From Sipunculus nudus (lineage: Eukaryota; Annelida; Sipuncula; Golfingiida; Sipunculidae), in the NCBI GenBank assembly GCA_026874595.1, contig CM049307.1:21741079-21805078 (forward strand): a stretch of 64,000 nt of DNA, written 5' to 3'. Position numbers and translations under genes: made by a program. The notes beneath the pieces were generated by a model. It saw only the letters and a program-made list of their open reading frames with translations. It had not been told where the DNA came from and ran no database searches. Of the stretch, positions 1 through 13,584 are shown one piece after another. Numbering within the stretch: the first letter of the stretch is position 1; each line of letters begins with the position of its first letter.

Positions 1-338
1 GGATGAGGAACTAAAATGTTTTCCATGACTCAGACTTATGAACAAATTAAGGTTTCAGGTATACAGTGACGATAGGATTTTCACTCTGTTTCTGACTATG
101 GCAAATATTTTGTACATGAACTATATTTGTTTTCGTTATGTCTGCCTGTCCGTATAGCTGTTTTTCTTTCAGTCGCATTGTCATTAAATAAGAATTATGT
201 AATTGTGAATGTGGGATTTATTTATTTTACCTATCTTCTTTAAAGCTTATATTAATCACTTATTCATGAACTTGCATTTTTTTGTCTCGAAAGTGCTACA
301 TATTATCCCTTGATAGGATACTCTTTTGTTAAAATATA

Positions 339-402
<64 letters not shown>

Positions 403-1233
403 CAATTGATAGGAACACATGGAAAGTGCCTATTGTAAAGACGCCAGAAAATAGCAGTCTCCCTTTTATATGGGGCTGGTTTATTTAAAAACGGACTACT
501 AACAGGAAGATGTAGAATTCTATATACAGCACGGTGGTAATAAACGTTTTCATTCACTCAGCTGTCTTCCTGGGAAGATTCGCTTATTTGTGGGCATTCA
601 TTGGATTGTGGTTCAAGTTCTTATTATCGTACCTGCACGGAAGTTAAGCGTACGTCATAAGCCATTCTTTTTGACGCTTCCCAGGGGCACGTACCGAAAC
701 AAATCAGAGAAAATTGCTGCATAGTGTAGCATCATGAAACCATGTTACAGGAAAAGAAAGATCACTTTTGTTACATGGTGTTATTGTAAATCTTCCGACA
801 GGTTTAACAGCTAATAACTTTATCCTACTATTTACATGTTTTAAGAAGAGAATTCGTCCAAACTGCCGACAAGTGTTTTTTACGACACCACATCAAAATA
901 CGCTATAACGCACCAAGTGTTTACCCCGACGTCCCTTATAAACAAAATATCGAACATTCAGGCCTGCAGAGCAATATTTGTCTCGCAAAGTTTTATTTCG
1001 GTTTCAAAATTATGTTTTTTTCGTCATTGCTTGTATTTTTACTGAATAATTTCAACGTCTAGTACAATTATATCAAATAAAAATTACACCCATAGAACAA
1101 AATGACGACCCAAGTCTGCAGTGCTTATATAAAATAAATAGAAATCTGCATTCTAAGAAATACAGTTTAGCGCCCTATGGGGGTCCCTAATATTGTAGGA
1201 TGCTCCCTAAAATGTGTTTGCATTCACAATCCG
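1..1233. other. AT-rich stretch without a supported gene
   Basis: Apart from the microsatellite at 344-399, I see no coding or RNA feature. The only longer open frame (303-557, minus) runs through the AT repeat and yields a Tyr-Ile repeat, so it is not a gene. Confidence 0.6.
344..399. repeat. (AT)n microsatellite
   Basis: About 28 uninterrupted AT dinucleotides. Its alternating reading produces artificial Ile-Tyr open frames on the minus strand. Confidence 0.97.
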
Positions 1234-1396
1234 TGGTTCATTCGTGCAAAAGTGACAGTACATTTGTGATTTTTTTAATAACTTCCCTGAATCCGGATCA
1301 TCTAATTCTCTAAATGTCCTGAAATTTTCATGTGATTCCGTTCATGGTTGTGAACAAACACACAAAAACACACAGTCTTTGCGGAGGCAATATACG
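1234..1396 (-). repeat. Dispersed repeat R1, copy 1
   Basis: Read on the minus strand, this segment shares an ordered set of blocks with 27345-27535 and 37065-37295. The blocks are TTGCCTCCG, a GTGTGTTTTTGTGTG-type block, GATCCGGATTCAG, a TCACAA block and a TGTACTGTCAC block. This copy has lost the left arm of the GGATCCGG palindrome seen in the other two. Class of element unknown. Confidence 0.65.
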
Positions 1397-2030
1397 GACC
1401 GAAGTTGATGTAACACCACACAGATAGGGTCAGCTATTTTATTCACATTCCAAGATCCCGAGCTCTGTATGGTGATTTGGCGTAAAATCATCATTGCCCG
1501 AGGCAGCTGGGTGTCACTGAGGTTCAAAGCCAGTAGTGAACCGATGATAACATGCTGTGGTCACCGCAAGCGGCGGTCCCCTGACGATCTTGTCTCTGAT
1601 GACAAATTGACTACTGAGTGGTGAAATCAGATACACCAAATGCCAGACTGCATTACTTGCATCTCTCCACAAAACAATGTTCAGCCAATTTCACAACTCT
1701 TCACAGATACTTGAATCACCTGTTTTATTATAACAGTCAGTGCCTCAAAAAAAAAACATGTTTTACAGGAATTTGTAATTTCATATAAGAAAAGATACAT
1801 CTGATGATATAATCACTCAGTATTAGCTATGGGCTGGAGAGCTTAGCCCATCCCCCCTGTTTTGACCTCATGGATAATTGGATAAAATTTCAAGGTAAAC
1901 CCGGGAATAAAGAGTAACAAGCAATAGACCAATCAGCAGCTGGTTCATTAGTTCACTAGTTTGATTATTCTACTTCATGGGACTTTCATGGGAGACAAGA
2001 TACATGCTACAAGGGAGATTATACCTTGCA

Positions 2031-2219
2031 GATCGGACCCCCCCCCTTTACCTGAAGCAACCTTTTTTAAAGGGTTTTAGACGAAATTTTGCGGCCTTGA
2101 CCCCCCCCCCCCACCCCCAGCCCCCCCTTCCGGACCTGATGACCTTTTTTTAGGATTTTCATTAGTCCTCCTAGGTTGGACCCCCCTCCCCTTTTCCTAA
2201 ATGCTAGATCCGCCCCTGC
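2031..2219 (+). repeat. C-rich dispersed repeat R2, copy 1
   Basis: Shares ordered blocks with 38791-38982. They are a poly-C tract, GAAGCAAC, AAAGGGTTTNAGAC, TTTTGNGGCC, a second poly-C, CGGACCT, TTTTCCTAAAT and GATCCGC at the end. A short piece of the same end also occurs at 52283-52330. No TIR, ORF or poly-A tail is seen, so the mobilising class is unknown. Confidence 0.7.
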
Positions 2220-2419
2220 CTTGGGACATGCCAGTAATCAATGATATGTTCGCGTACACCCCTACATTGGGAAAATGAATTCGCACAATCAGTGGAAATC
2301 AATCCAATTGGACAGATACCATGATATCATGATCATAAAAACGCACACACGGGACTTCGGCTGTGCTTCTAAACTTGACATATTGGCTTTTGTGAATGTG
2401 TGTTGTGGTGGTAGTGAAT

Positions 2420-2433
2420 GGGGGGGGGGGGGG
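2420..2433. repeat. Poly-G tract
   Basis: Fourteen G in a row, then AA and five more G. Homopolymers of this kind recur through the window. Confidence 0.9.
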
Positions 2434-5400
2434 AAGGGGGAGGTTGTAATTTATTAGTATTACCTCTGGAACAAAGCTATCCTTTTCGATAGTAATGGCG
2501 GTCACTTTTTTTAATAATAACGACCATTTTGGAAAAAAGGCTGCCATATAAGAAAATGAGAAAAATTATGACATGAGGTACATAAGGACTTAATATAGGG
2601 CAGGAAATTGATTAAAATAAGTAATCCATAAATTTATTGATAACTCCATAAAAATGTTGATGATTAAGCTGAAAAGGCCTCATCTATATAATTAATACGT
2701 AGTTGATTTTTTCTACACAACCGTTTACTAACTTCCGCTTTGGTTTGGACTTCCAAATTCTGCACACAAATCGTTGGTGGGCTTTTCTTGGATAAATTTG
2801 TTTCATTTTGCTGGATTATTTCATATTAAGCTTCATAATTAATATTTTAAATATTCCCCCAATAGGTGCCTCTATTTTTTTGAGGCATTAAGGTCCACGC
2901 CTGTCACGGTTTTTTTTTTTTTCTTTCAGAAGATGCCTTCGGGATTTTCCTGCAGGTCGAGCTCACCAACCCGTCGGACCAGTGCAAAAGAGGATGTCAT
3001 GTCAGAGCCAGGCGTTTTCGTGCAACAGGCGGTCACGCTGATCCACTATAATCACCATTGACCCCCATATCCATTATAACTCCTCTGAAGAAATTTCACT
3101 CTCTCAAAATGAAGTAAAGGTTTTTTAACTCAAGCGCTTAACACGTCCAAGTGAATCTGCTTTCAAGGCTGACTCAAGAAGACATGGCCGACATCCATTT
3201 GATAAGTAAGCACGTTCACTAGGTTGTCTGCTTTGTTGTTGTCTTTAAATTCATAATTTTATTTCCTTGAAAACAAAGGCTTAAATAATTCAGCTAATCC
3301 ATGGACTGTTAAAAGAAAAAAAGGTTTTTCTAAAGGAAGACCCATAACTTGAATATATTTCGGCGGGGGGCGAGGGGGGGGGGGGGGGGGGGTTGGTCCA
3401 CATAATTTTTGGGATCCGGAATCTCCATGGACGTTGAAGTTGAAACATGAAAACATATTACCAGTACATCTTTAAACTGACATAGATTCAACAAACTGGA
3501 TTTTTTTAATCGGAGCGAATTTCCGCAAGAATCTCCGAAACAGTCATGTGGCCATGTGTACAAGTTTCAAATATAAACTCTGTCACGCTTCAGAAACACC
3601 AGTTCATCTAGCAAGTGGAAGGACAAATCAATACGAATTGGTGGCGTCTACACGGGAACAAAGGAATTGTCCTTATTCATAATTGTATATAAGAAATATA
3701 TTATATTGATCCTGATTTCCTCCAAGATTTTACAGATCGTTTGTATAGCTGTAACCTGACCATCTACAAATTTTAATCAAAATCCGTACATATATTTTTA
3801 GTTAATTAGCTTAGAGACAAAGCAAAGAACCAAGGCTGACGTTAATTCCTTGCCACAGACTTGCACCGAAAGATGTAAAACTGCTTTTCCTCTGGGAGCG
3901 TTGTCAGTTTACGATCAGACCTGCTTATTTCATCACAATCAACAAAGCCTACGACAAACATGTATTACAATAAGAACATGTTTACCTGAGCCTGTCTTTT
4001 CACATATGAAGCTATGCATTGCCTTTACGCATTCGATAACCTTTAACCACATGCATGTATTTGTAAGCATGCCTTAGACTACCCTCAACAGACAACTAAA
4101 AATATCGTTTTTCGTGGTGCCCTCTGAGCTTCAATTTATGCCAAATATCTTTCATAAACTATCACTTTGCAGGAGTCATATAACTTCTGCAAATTATTTT
4201 CACAGTAGATGGCTTTTCAAAACAGTCGTATTAACCATTATATCGTTATCACGCCAACAATAATGATGTTGTAACCATGTTGGTTATCGGTAAAAGAGAT
4301 CTCACTCAAAATTCGTACACTCTGTTTGTACTTCACGCCCTTTGTAAAAACGTATTTTATTGTGTGTTTTCTTGAATAGAATAATTTGAACTTCTCTGCT
4401 TATTTTTAATACTCAGAGTTTCCTGAAACATACTACCATAAGTCTTCTTCATATCATTTAAGTGAAAAACATGAAAAAGGAGTCTTGCGAGAAGCTCAGG
4501 TTTTAAATATGCGACAGTCAGCCCTCATTACAAAACTACTTATCTTATAGAATCGTGGATTTTCCACGGGTACATCTTGTTTATAATTATACGGTTATTT
4601 CCATTAATTCCATATATTTATATTTATAAGTTTAAAGTCATCTGGAGGTTAATTTCTGGTTCCGAAAATTACCTCAAATTCCACCTTTACAAATAATTGA
4701 CACTGATGATATCGGTTCAGTGTTAAGTACATGGTGGCTCTTATTGTCCCCCTGAGAGGATGACTTTCGATCGTATTAAATGTGTCACAATAATTAAGCA
4801 CAATAACGAGCACGGATAAAACCGTTTCCTTTTCATTAGTAATTAAATAAATGAGTGCATTTCATTCAGGTGACCACGTGGCATTCACGTGGCACCACCA
4901 CTTTTCCAAGTGACCTCGCCGTCTAACTTTGCTTCAACAAAGATCACAATAAACTAGGATGAACGTGGGTTTAGGATATTATAAGGTGATAACCCCGTTT
5001 CAGAATATCAGCCTCCTTTCAATTTCAGGGGCGTATACAGAATTTTAGAATAAGGGAGGGGCGGAGGAAAGAGGGGATTGCCCTTCTCATAGTTTAGAAA
5101 CAAATTAAAAAAATAGGCTAAAATGGCGCATTCCGGGGAAGTTTAAAATGCATCATGATGCAGAAATGAGGCTTGGCTGTTTTATTATTGAGCGCTTATT
5201 GGACGGGACTACTACCCAGATTGTTAAGATTGACAAACAACCGCCCCTAGATTCACCCCAGCAGTTTGGAGTTGTCAACATGTTTAGCCATCTGCGTCCA
5301 ACTGCGAACATCAACGGTGAGGATTAAATGGCTCTGATGCATTTGAGCAAAAAAAATTTGATTTTAATAAGTGAATATTTGTTGATTGTTATTAGAAGAT

Positions 5401-6982
5401 TTGATAGAAAATAAAATTTAATCACTTTTACCCACTCAGTAAAGGGCTTATTAATTAGTAAAGGGAAATATTAATTCCCTTTGTTAACACCTACATATCG
5501 TAGTGGTTCTTCGTTATGCAGATCGTGTACTCGTTAACTGCATGTTCCACGATGATGACAATATACTGAACACACATATGCACGCATATGTGATTCCAGA
5601 TTTTTTTTTTTGCACTTATATGTACCATGCAAGGAATAAACAAAGGAAATATATAATAAAAGCGGAATTTTGTAGATAAGTCGTTGCCAATCCCACTGGA
5701 GCAATTATAAAACTAGCTTGATTTATTTGGCTTACACTGGGTCGTTCTTTGGAATATATGATTAATCTTTGTTAAAGTGACACATTCACTGTGGAAATCA
5801 TCTTAAGTCTACATATGTTACTGATGTTTCTGTAATATTTCTTGCATAAATTATGCTTTTTATCCTATCTAATATAAATTGTTCATAGTGGATTAGTCAC
5901 TGCTCTCCGAAACTAAAAATATTTGTTCGAGCCCCTGTTAGTGTCATTTCGGCCCTCTTACATTAGAGAGTCAACGACCAGTGTATATATTTACTTAGCG
6001 TCAGACAAGTTTAGCTAACCAGCCAAATATAAATGCTTACTGAGTCGTGTATTTACGGCTAAGGCCCCGTCAGAGACATCGCGGATAGAAATTACATTTA
6101 AAACAATTTAAAAAGATTTACTCATTATACATTGTACTGAAATAGCTATATGAATTACGTCTTTATTATCCAAGTCACTTGCTTAGAAAAAATATCAAAT
6201 GGAAGAAGCCGTACATACTCTGTTGTTTGTTTGCAATCAGAACTCAGGTACAACATTATGAGAGTATTGACAAAGCTATTTAGAAAATAATAAAAAAAAC
6301 TATATAGACACTTTCCAATTCCTTTCAGAGTGAATTCGACACTGCTTGATCGGGTATCACGTAACAATGAATCCGCACTATATGTTTTTTTTTTTAATGT
6401 CAAGCGTGATTCTAATGACAGTACTGATATTCTAATACAGTACTTTTCCGAGCAGCTATGAAAAGAATGATCTTTTTATCGGCTGAAATTTATCGCGTGC
6501 AAGTACGTCAACATATGAATAAGCTTTGAGAATATTACTGGATTTCAGTATTTCTCTTTTAAAAATACATAAAGCCATATTTTGGATGTAGGCCCCCTGT
6601 ATGAGATTAACACGAAAGTTGTGAAAAAAAAAAATCTTTGTGGATTCATAGGATATTATGGGATGTTGTCATACTTGATCCAGGAAAACATTGCGTAAAA
6701 CGTATACTAAAATAAATTTCAGTTCTTTATCTCTCTTAATTAGGTGCATCCTCTGCTACCTGGTCTGTAATTGGTCTGCATTTGATATAAATTTTATCAT
6801 CGACTTGTAAAAGATTATATATTTTCTTCAGAATTATATAATGAGATCATATTTAATAATATTGTATAACTTGTCATTCATGGGAAAGAAAGATAGTATA
6901 GCATATTTCGATTTGTATTTAACTTTTCCAGTATCTTTCACTTCGGTAAACACAACAATATGTTGTTATTATATTAACAAAA
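2434..6982. other. AT-rich stretch without a supported gene
   Basis: I see no supported gene. The minus-strand frames near 3259-3563 are shadows of the G19 tract at 3374-3392. A short GGGGCGTATACAG-type sequence near 5030-5080 resembles the end of the C-rich repeat class but is too short to assign. Confidence 0.5.
3374..3392. repeat. Poly-G tract (19 G)
   Basis: A run of 19 G directly after GGCGGGGGGCGAG. It creates artificial Pro-rich open frames on the minus strand. Confidence 0.93.
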
Positions 6983-7075
6983 TGTTATAATAACAATAAT
7001 AATAATAATAATTATTATTAATTTATTAATAATATTATTATTATTATTATATTCATCATCATCATTATTGTTATA
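6983..7075. repeat. AAT/ATT trinucleotide palindrome
   Basis: An AAT run is followed by its mirrored ATT run. The outer blocks ATAACAATAATAAT and ATTATTGTTAT are inverted copies of each other, so the ~90-bp segment can fold into an almost continuous hairpin. Confidence 0.75.
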
Positions 7076-9463
7076 GTAAATATACTTCTCTATTGGATTT
7101 GTCGTCAAGACGGGCAAGCTAACCTTCGAGGCGTCATATTATTATACCGGGCTTTAAACCATGCATAGTGAACACTTACCCAAGATTTTCCTATTACTAT
7201 ATTTTTTACAATGTATGTGGCAATCTACGGAAGGAGCGTTAAGGTAGCTGCATATGATAATCATATGTTAGAGGTTTTTAAGGCATTCGATCAAAATCCT
7301 GTGGTTAGAACCCTACGCTACCGCCATTTTACGAAGCCGCCAGCCGGGCACAGTTCGAGACTAGTTTATTTTAGTCTCAGCCGTAATTTCGTTGAGTTAA
7401 AATCAGCCGAGTTGGTGGAACCTGATCAAAAGTAAATGAATAAACAAAAACGGAAAAATGGGGAATCTTATGTAAGTGTAACGACGAAACTACTTTGACA
7501 AACGACTCAGTCAACGAAAATACCAAGATAAACATCAAATTATGCACTCAAAGACATAAATGTATCACAATTTATAAAGATAACAAACTTACATGTGCAT
7601 ATAAACTATATACATATAAAATATTAAAACATCGATAACCTGACGGGAATTCTTTCAACCCATTTGCAGCCACCCGACTTTCTGCCTATTTATGTCAGCA
7701 GACTGCTGAAGTCAGCCAAGTTTTGCCCAAAACCTTAAGGCCACAGTACTATATTTGTGGTTCTATTAATATTTAAGTAGATTTCGCCCTAGAGGCACAT
7801 GTCCTGATCAAAGCTGCTCCTCCGATGTGTCATATCAGTCTATAACTACACGTTCACGTGTATCCTCATGTGTTCACTCCAAGTGAAGTGGAATGTATTC
7901 ACGTGTTCAACATGAAAAGTCAACACACTCTCCACGGAACATAACACGCCACTTCTCAACCACATTTATACAAATACTCTGATTATACATTTATACATAT
8001 GACAAAAAATGTCCAAATTATATAGTCTGGAAAATCTAGTTTGCAAGGTATTTGATGTTACACCTGGATCTGCTCGTAACCAAAGCATAACCGAACTTCG
8101 CAAAAATATTACATGTGATCAAAAATACTGTTTGCTATAGACTGATGTAAAATATAACGCCCCTGCTTTTTGACAATATATACTGATCTTCTAAAATGTG
8201 TACTTAATTAATATTATATATAATTCTTTTGTTGAATTACCAAGAGGATCTTCAATTGTGCGTAATAGAAAATCAGAATACATATAATATTTATGTATTT
8301 TACGTTATATATCTATGTATATCAAGATTAACATGGAATAATAACCCAAAGACAAATACAGCAACTACTGACAATATTATTTCTGTTCACGGGCATTCAC
8401 CAATCACGGAATTCCAAAGTTACATAAAGAGTTTTTTTATATAATTCCCTAGTGATAAGGCGTGTTTAGAAACCGCATCTAAAGATAGATTTAAATGTAT
8501 TCCTCTTATAAAAGAACAATTGTAATAGATTCAATAGAAAACAGACGCAAAGCCAGTAACCGAGTTTGGCTGGATGTTGATCAAGCACCAGTCATGTTCA
8601 ATTGGCTTCATATGATTCCAACGATCAAACGAAGAACAGACATTTTTCAACCAGAGAAATCATCACAATATAGTTCCATCTAATTCGATCAGAAATTTTC
8701 ATTTCAAGTTCAGTACACCTCGGTTTGCTTAAGAATTCAGATTTTCCTGACGAACTGCACATGAAGTTGCATGTGATTTATTGAAATCTTCAAAGGTCAT
8801 TGGACGTAGAGACATTTAGCTGTGAAAAAAATTGACACACACGAGCCGCCGAGACTAGAGTATGACTAGACTTATAACTACAATAACAAGGTATGAATAA
8901 AGTAAAGCGGAACGGGCATTGACCTATCATAATAGACATACCCGCATTTTTTTTTAATTTTACGGTCTCACGGAGAGCAAATTTCGAACGTGCCTAGAAA
9001 AAAATACACGGTATATTAAAGAACTGGAAATTATTTCGTTTCAACTGATAAACTTTATTGGAAAATATGCCAACATGACTTTTTCCGTATGTATCAATTT
9101 GTTTTCATAGGTGATCATGGCTGTCCTTTGAATATGTCTTGCATTGAATGTGCATTGATCAGAACAAATGAACTAATTAACGTCATCAATGTTGAATTTA
9201 TCCTAACACAAATAAGGTTTTCGTCACTGTTGGCTTATGCCGTGCCAGTTTACAATATACTATTGAGAATGCAGTGAAGAATCACAGTAGCGCAAGTAAA
9301 CTCCTGAATGAATACATTATCCTATACCAACTCCTATACACCGTAAGAAAAATTGGTTCATCCTTGAATTGAACCCAAGAGCCTGGAACCATTGTCAGAG
9401 GTTAGGGATTTTGTTAAGACCAATAAGGTTCTTGCATGTCAAAGGGTTTCCGAAAGAACCCCA
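7076..9463. other. Stretch without a supported gene
   Basis: Open frames of 60-75 codons at 7211, 8229, 8495 and 9089 have no recognisable domain, no good splice or start context, and the AT-driven residue composition of the surrounding DNA. I do not call them genes. Confidence 0.5.
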
Positions 9464-9950
9464 CGACGAAACATTTATAGAGGCCCTAAGGTGTTAGCGT
9501 ACTTGTACTAGCGTATCTCATGACAAATTTTTTCATATAGAACTTTTGGAGGAACCAGATGTTACCATGCATTGCTCACGACGATACATTTATATAGAGG
9601 CTCTTAGGTGCTAGGGTACTTATTTCCCTCATGACAAATTTTTCCATGTAGAACTTTTGAAGGAATCAGATATTACCATGCATTGACGATACATTTTAAG
9701 AGGCCCTTAGGTGTTAGGGTACTTGTGTTAGGTTACTTGTTTGTCTCATGACAGTTTTTTCTGTTTATAACCTTTGGAGGAACAAGATATTACCATGCAC
9801 TGCGCATGACGATACATTCATATAGAAGCCCTTAGGTGATAGGGCACTTGTTTGTCTCCTGACAAAATTGTCCGTATAGAACTTTTGGAGGAACTAGATA
9901 TTACGATGTACTGCGCACGACGATACATCTATAGAGGCGCTTAGGCATGT
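9464..9950. repeat. Tandem repeat, unit about 105-123 bp, four and a half copies
   Basis: Successive units start at CGACGA(T)ACATT near 9464, 9579, 9684, 9807 and 9918. Each unit contains TAGAGGCCCTTAGGTG, TCATGACAAATTTTT, AGAACTTTTGGAGGAA and AGATATTACCATGCA in that order. Units differ by several substitutions and small indels, so the array is old. The spacing (115, 105, 123, 111) is not codon-regular and the units contain stops. Confidence 0.9.
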
Positions 9951-12612
9951 TTTGATCCTTCGGCATTCCTACACCGCGAATATAAGGCAACATGCATGTT
10001 TATAATGTCCCGTAGTGATAATCTGAAACGACTCCGTCATATTTATTAAACATATATATTAAATCTTTATGAGAGTGAATTTAAATTTGTTAAAAGGTAT
10101 AAACACTGGAGGAAAAGCAAAGCGAATACTCAAAAGTTGCTTAGATTTAAATACTGATAAAAAATATTTGTATAAACTGACATAACATGGAAAAACCTTA
10201 CCATGTTACATTGTACCATATACGGTCAGTAAAAAAGGCAGTTTCTCACATCATCGCTGTGATATATTTTCCCCGCTCAGATTAAAGATGTTGTCCACTG
10301 TAGCCGTCTTTCACTTTAAGCAAACTCTTTGTGGAATTAACGGATATCATGGGAACGATTTTTTGCCTCCGTCTCAAAAGAATAAAAAAGGTTTGCATTG
10401 AAGTTTCGGTAGCATTTGATGTCCTGGCCATACGTGTTCTCCTGATATTTCCTACCGGTTTGTAATGCTGCATCCAGCTGAAAAAGATCGTATATCTTTT
10501 CAAATATCACACTCCATTCACTTCAGATAGAAAATCTGGTAAAATTATCACAGTCTGAAACCTTTTAAAACCGAACATGGCTGACGCGGCATACAGCAGA
10601 GACAAAATGGCTGTAAGTAATACCCCAACAGAAATGTATGTTAGAATGACAAATGACATCTTGAATATATTTTTGAGCAACAAGAACCACTGGTTTTTAG
10701 AACGAAAGTTTTAAAACTTCTGATATTATCCAAAGTAATAAAGTACTACGCAATAATCATGCGTTTTACACTTGACAAATTTAAGAATAAAATTGTCCTT
10801 GGAGTACAGCGAACTGACAGAAGACTGTTTTAAAGTATACCGTTACATCTTTACTTCGTTTCACTGCTGAAATTAATGAACCAGTCAGCTCAGCTTGTAA
10901 CTGTCACAGCCGATCCTCCTTTAGTAGCACAACATTTTTTTTTTATTATTGGGTGTTTATTTGCCAAAAGGACGTGCAAAAATAAATCTATTGATATAAA
11001 TCAACAACTGTGGTATCAATGTCTTCATAAGGATTGTTACACACTGGATCTTCATAACTTTCTAAAATGGTCAGCGTAAATCATCTTATATCGGAATATA
11101 ACACGAGTGCTTGAAGAGATGAGACAGAGGAATAATTTTCCGAATTATCATGGTAATTTGCTAAATTAATGCAAGAATTAATGCTCAAATTAGGCATGAT
11201 ATCTGGACAACTATCATGTCAGCTAAATCTTAGAGATACATCTCAGTTTAATAAATATTAAAAATCATCGATTAGTCAGCTATTTCATTACAAAATTAGC
11301 AGCATCTATGGTACCAGGTGGATCCTTACCAGTCCATCCAAATTAAAAAACGAAAATCAGTTACTTTATAAGGCATCAGTTTGACTTTTATACACTTTAT
11401 CTTGAAGCTTGTGTTATGTAATTATCTCCTTTCTAGCAGCCGCTGATTTAATTTGAAGCATGTTGGTACGTTTCTTCTTGTCTAATGACTATTAAATAAC
11501 TGATTTGCATCACATCCGTCTGCCATTTTGTCATATCATGATTCCACGACTAAGCTTCGATATATCTTTTGTTTTTCTCTAAATGCAACCGCGGACTCAT
11601 CCCTTCGTATCCTTTTGCAAATTTTACTTTTGCCTGTGATGAACTCTTTCATCAGTTAGCTCACAAACTCATTATGACGCTCACAAACCAAAACAGAATA
11701 AGTAACAGCCTCCGAATCAATATTTATATTTATTAAGAATAAATAAACAATCTGCTCCTACCTGGAAGCGAACAGACCCTCCCTCAGATGTAAAAAGAGG
11801 ATAATCCCTGCTAGACTCGCCAGGCTATGCAATTGCATTATCTGGTTAGATGGATTAACAGATTCACTTCTTTCAATGTCATATAACGACGGCAAATACT
11901 ATATAAGTACATACCAGTGATTATTTAAATAAACTGAATTTGAAAAAAAAATGACTGTGAACCATTTTCTTTGTCTGGAATTATATTTTTCAAGTGTCTC
12001 ATAGGATTAATGATATTTTGCATGTCTTTATCAGACATTCTGTTGAATATATATTCATACTCAAGAATTCACCAAAATTCGTTGAAACCACTAAATAGAT
12101 TTCCGGACATAAAACAGAGTACGATGGCGTGTTTTAGAGTGTACAAAATTAACTTGCAACAAATAGATGCGACATGTAAGCCCTTTCGGGCGGGTGTAAT
12201 TAGTATTGTATATGTTTGTCGAAGGCCATGTAGAATGTTCTTGACGGGGCATAATTTATATTATTGACCTGTCTATTCCTTCGTATTGGTCTGAGCCTGA
12301 GGGTGGCAGTACGGCTGCCCGAAGGCCATTACAAAGGCAATACCCAATAAACCTTTAATAGTTTTATTGAACGGCCATACGTGTTATCAACACGGCCAAC
12401 CGTATACGATAAATGAATTTCATAAAGAAATCAAGTGAAACACTTGAAAAGCGCACACTCGCCGGCACCTTCTCACATGCAGGATCCTACTTTGTTGTCA
12501 GTTTAATTCCCGAGGGGGGCGTGTCACAGAGCATAGTGACGTCATACGCCACATGATGCGTATTGTCGATTGTATTCGGGGAGGCGGGTCACACGAATCG
12601 TGATGCTAATAA
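9951..12612. other. Stretch without a supported gene
   Basis: No recognisable gene. The 98-codon frame at 11971-12267 is Ile/Ser/Phe-rich and matches no family I know. 12400-12600 is locally richer in GC and CpG but shows no ORF or repeat partner. Confidence 0.5.
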
Positions 12613-13162
12613 TTTTCTAGATTGGTACCCTGCTCTATTATATGGCCCTAAGCCAAGCATAGAGACAGGCGTACAACGCCATCTTAAGTACTCCAAGTTG
12701 CAACTCCTGACTTACCTGTAGACTTGTTCCAACTCCAGTATGCTCGCTCATACCGGTTGTCATGGACGTTCACGCGATCCTGGTTGATAATCCGTGTAAA
12801 TTTCTTATAAAATAACTTTCTTTAGTTATTTCTAGTTTTCAAATATTGAAGAATGAGTTACACAAAAGTGAATGATGGATGTATAGATAATTCGATATAC
12901 TGAATCTGTTAAATTCCACTGTGCGTAGTAGTGATTTATTATTAATATATATTAATCTGATCATAAATGTCACACGTAACGTACAACCAACTTTTTGTAA
13001 CTTCTCTGAGCAAACGAAATGCTTATTTTTATCATATATAATACATACTGGAGTTGGAACCAGTCTGCTGGGAGTATATAAGATGGCGTTGTACGCCCGT
13101 CTCTATGATTGGCCTAGAGCAGCGGTGCAATAATAGAGCGGGGTACCAGTCTAATAGTTTTC
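12613..13162. mobile_element. Foldback element with ~115-bp inverted arms
   Basis: The left arm (12617-12742) and right arm (13045-13158) are imperfect inverted copies. Both contain TGGTACC, GCTCTATTAT, CATAGAGAC, GGCGTACAACGCCATCTTA and TTCCAACTCCAGTATG in mirrored order. About 300 bp of unrelated AT-rich sequence lies between them. No transposase is present and no clean target duplication is visible, so the superfamily is unknown. Confidence 0.8.
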
Positions 13163-13584
13163 GTTCTGGGGCGTTGCGTCACTAAGTGCCGGTCTGATAT
13201 GAACCCACTCACTGTGTTTAATGTGGGCCTAATTAAGCCACGGACATGGATATGAACCTTGAAAATGAGATATCTGTCGCTTATTAGACCCGTGCTGATG
13301 AGGCCACCTGGGAATTCCACCTTCTAAACTATTCTCCATTCCATTTCTCATAATCACTGATAATTTAAAAAATGCATTAAATCTAAGCTGTAAAAAAAAT
13401 ATCAGAGGCAAATTATCTAAAAGCAAAATAAAACAGTCCCTTGTATGGATTCTAGTATATAATAAATTCAGAAACAAAAAATATATTTAAAACATATCAT
13501 GAACGCCTTGAAACATCAGTGACGACGTAAGCTGACGATCTTAAATTCACCCATTTGACGATTCATAGATATGACGTCACAAGC

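Noticed and set aside
303-557. 84-codon open frame with an Ile-Tyr repeat, and the similar frame at 19057-19248
   Set aside because: Both are translations of (AT)n microsatellites with AT-rich flanks, not genes.
3259-3563. Two minus-strand frames with Pro-rich runs
   Set aside because: The Pro run is the reverse of a G19 tract; the rest matches no family.
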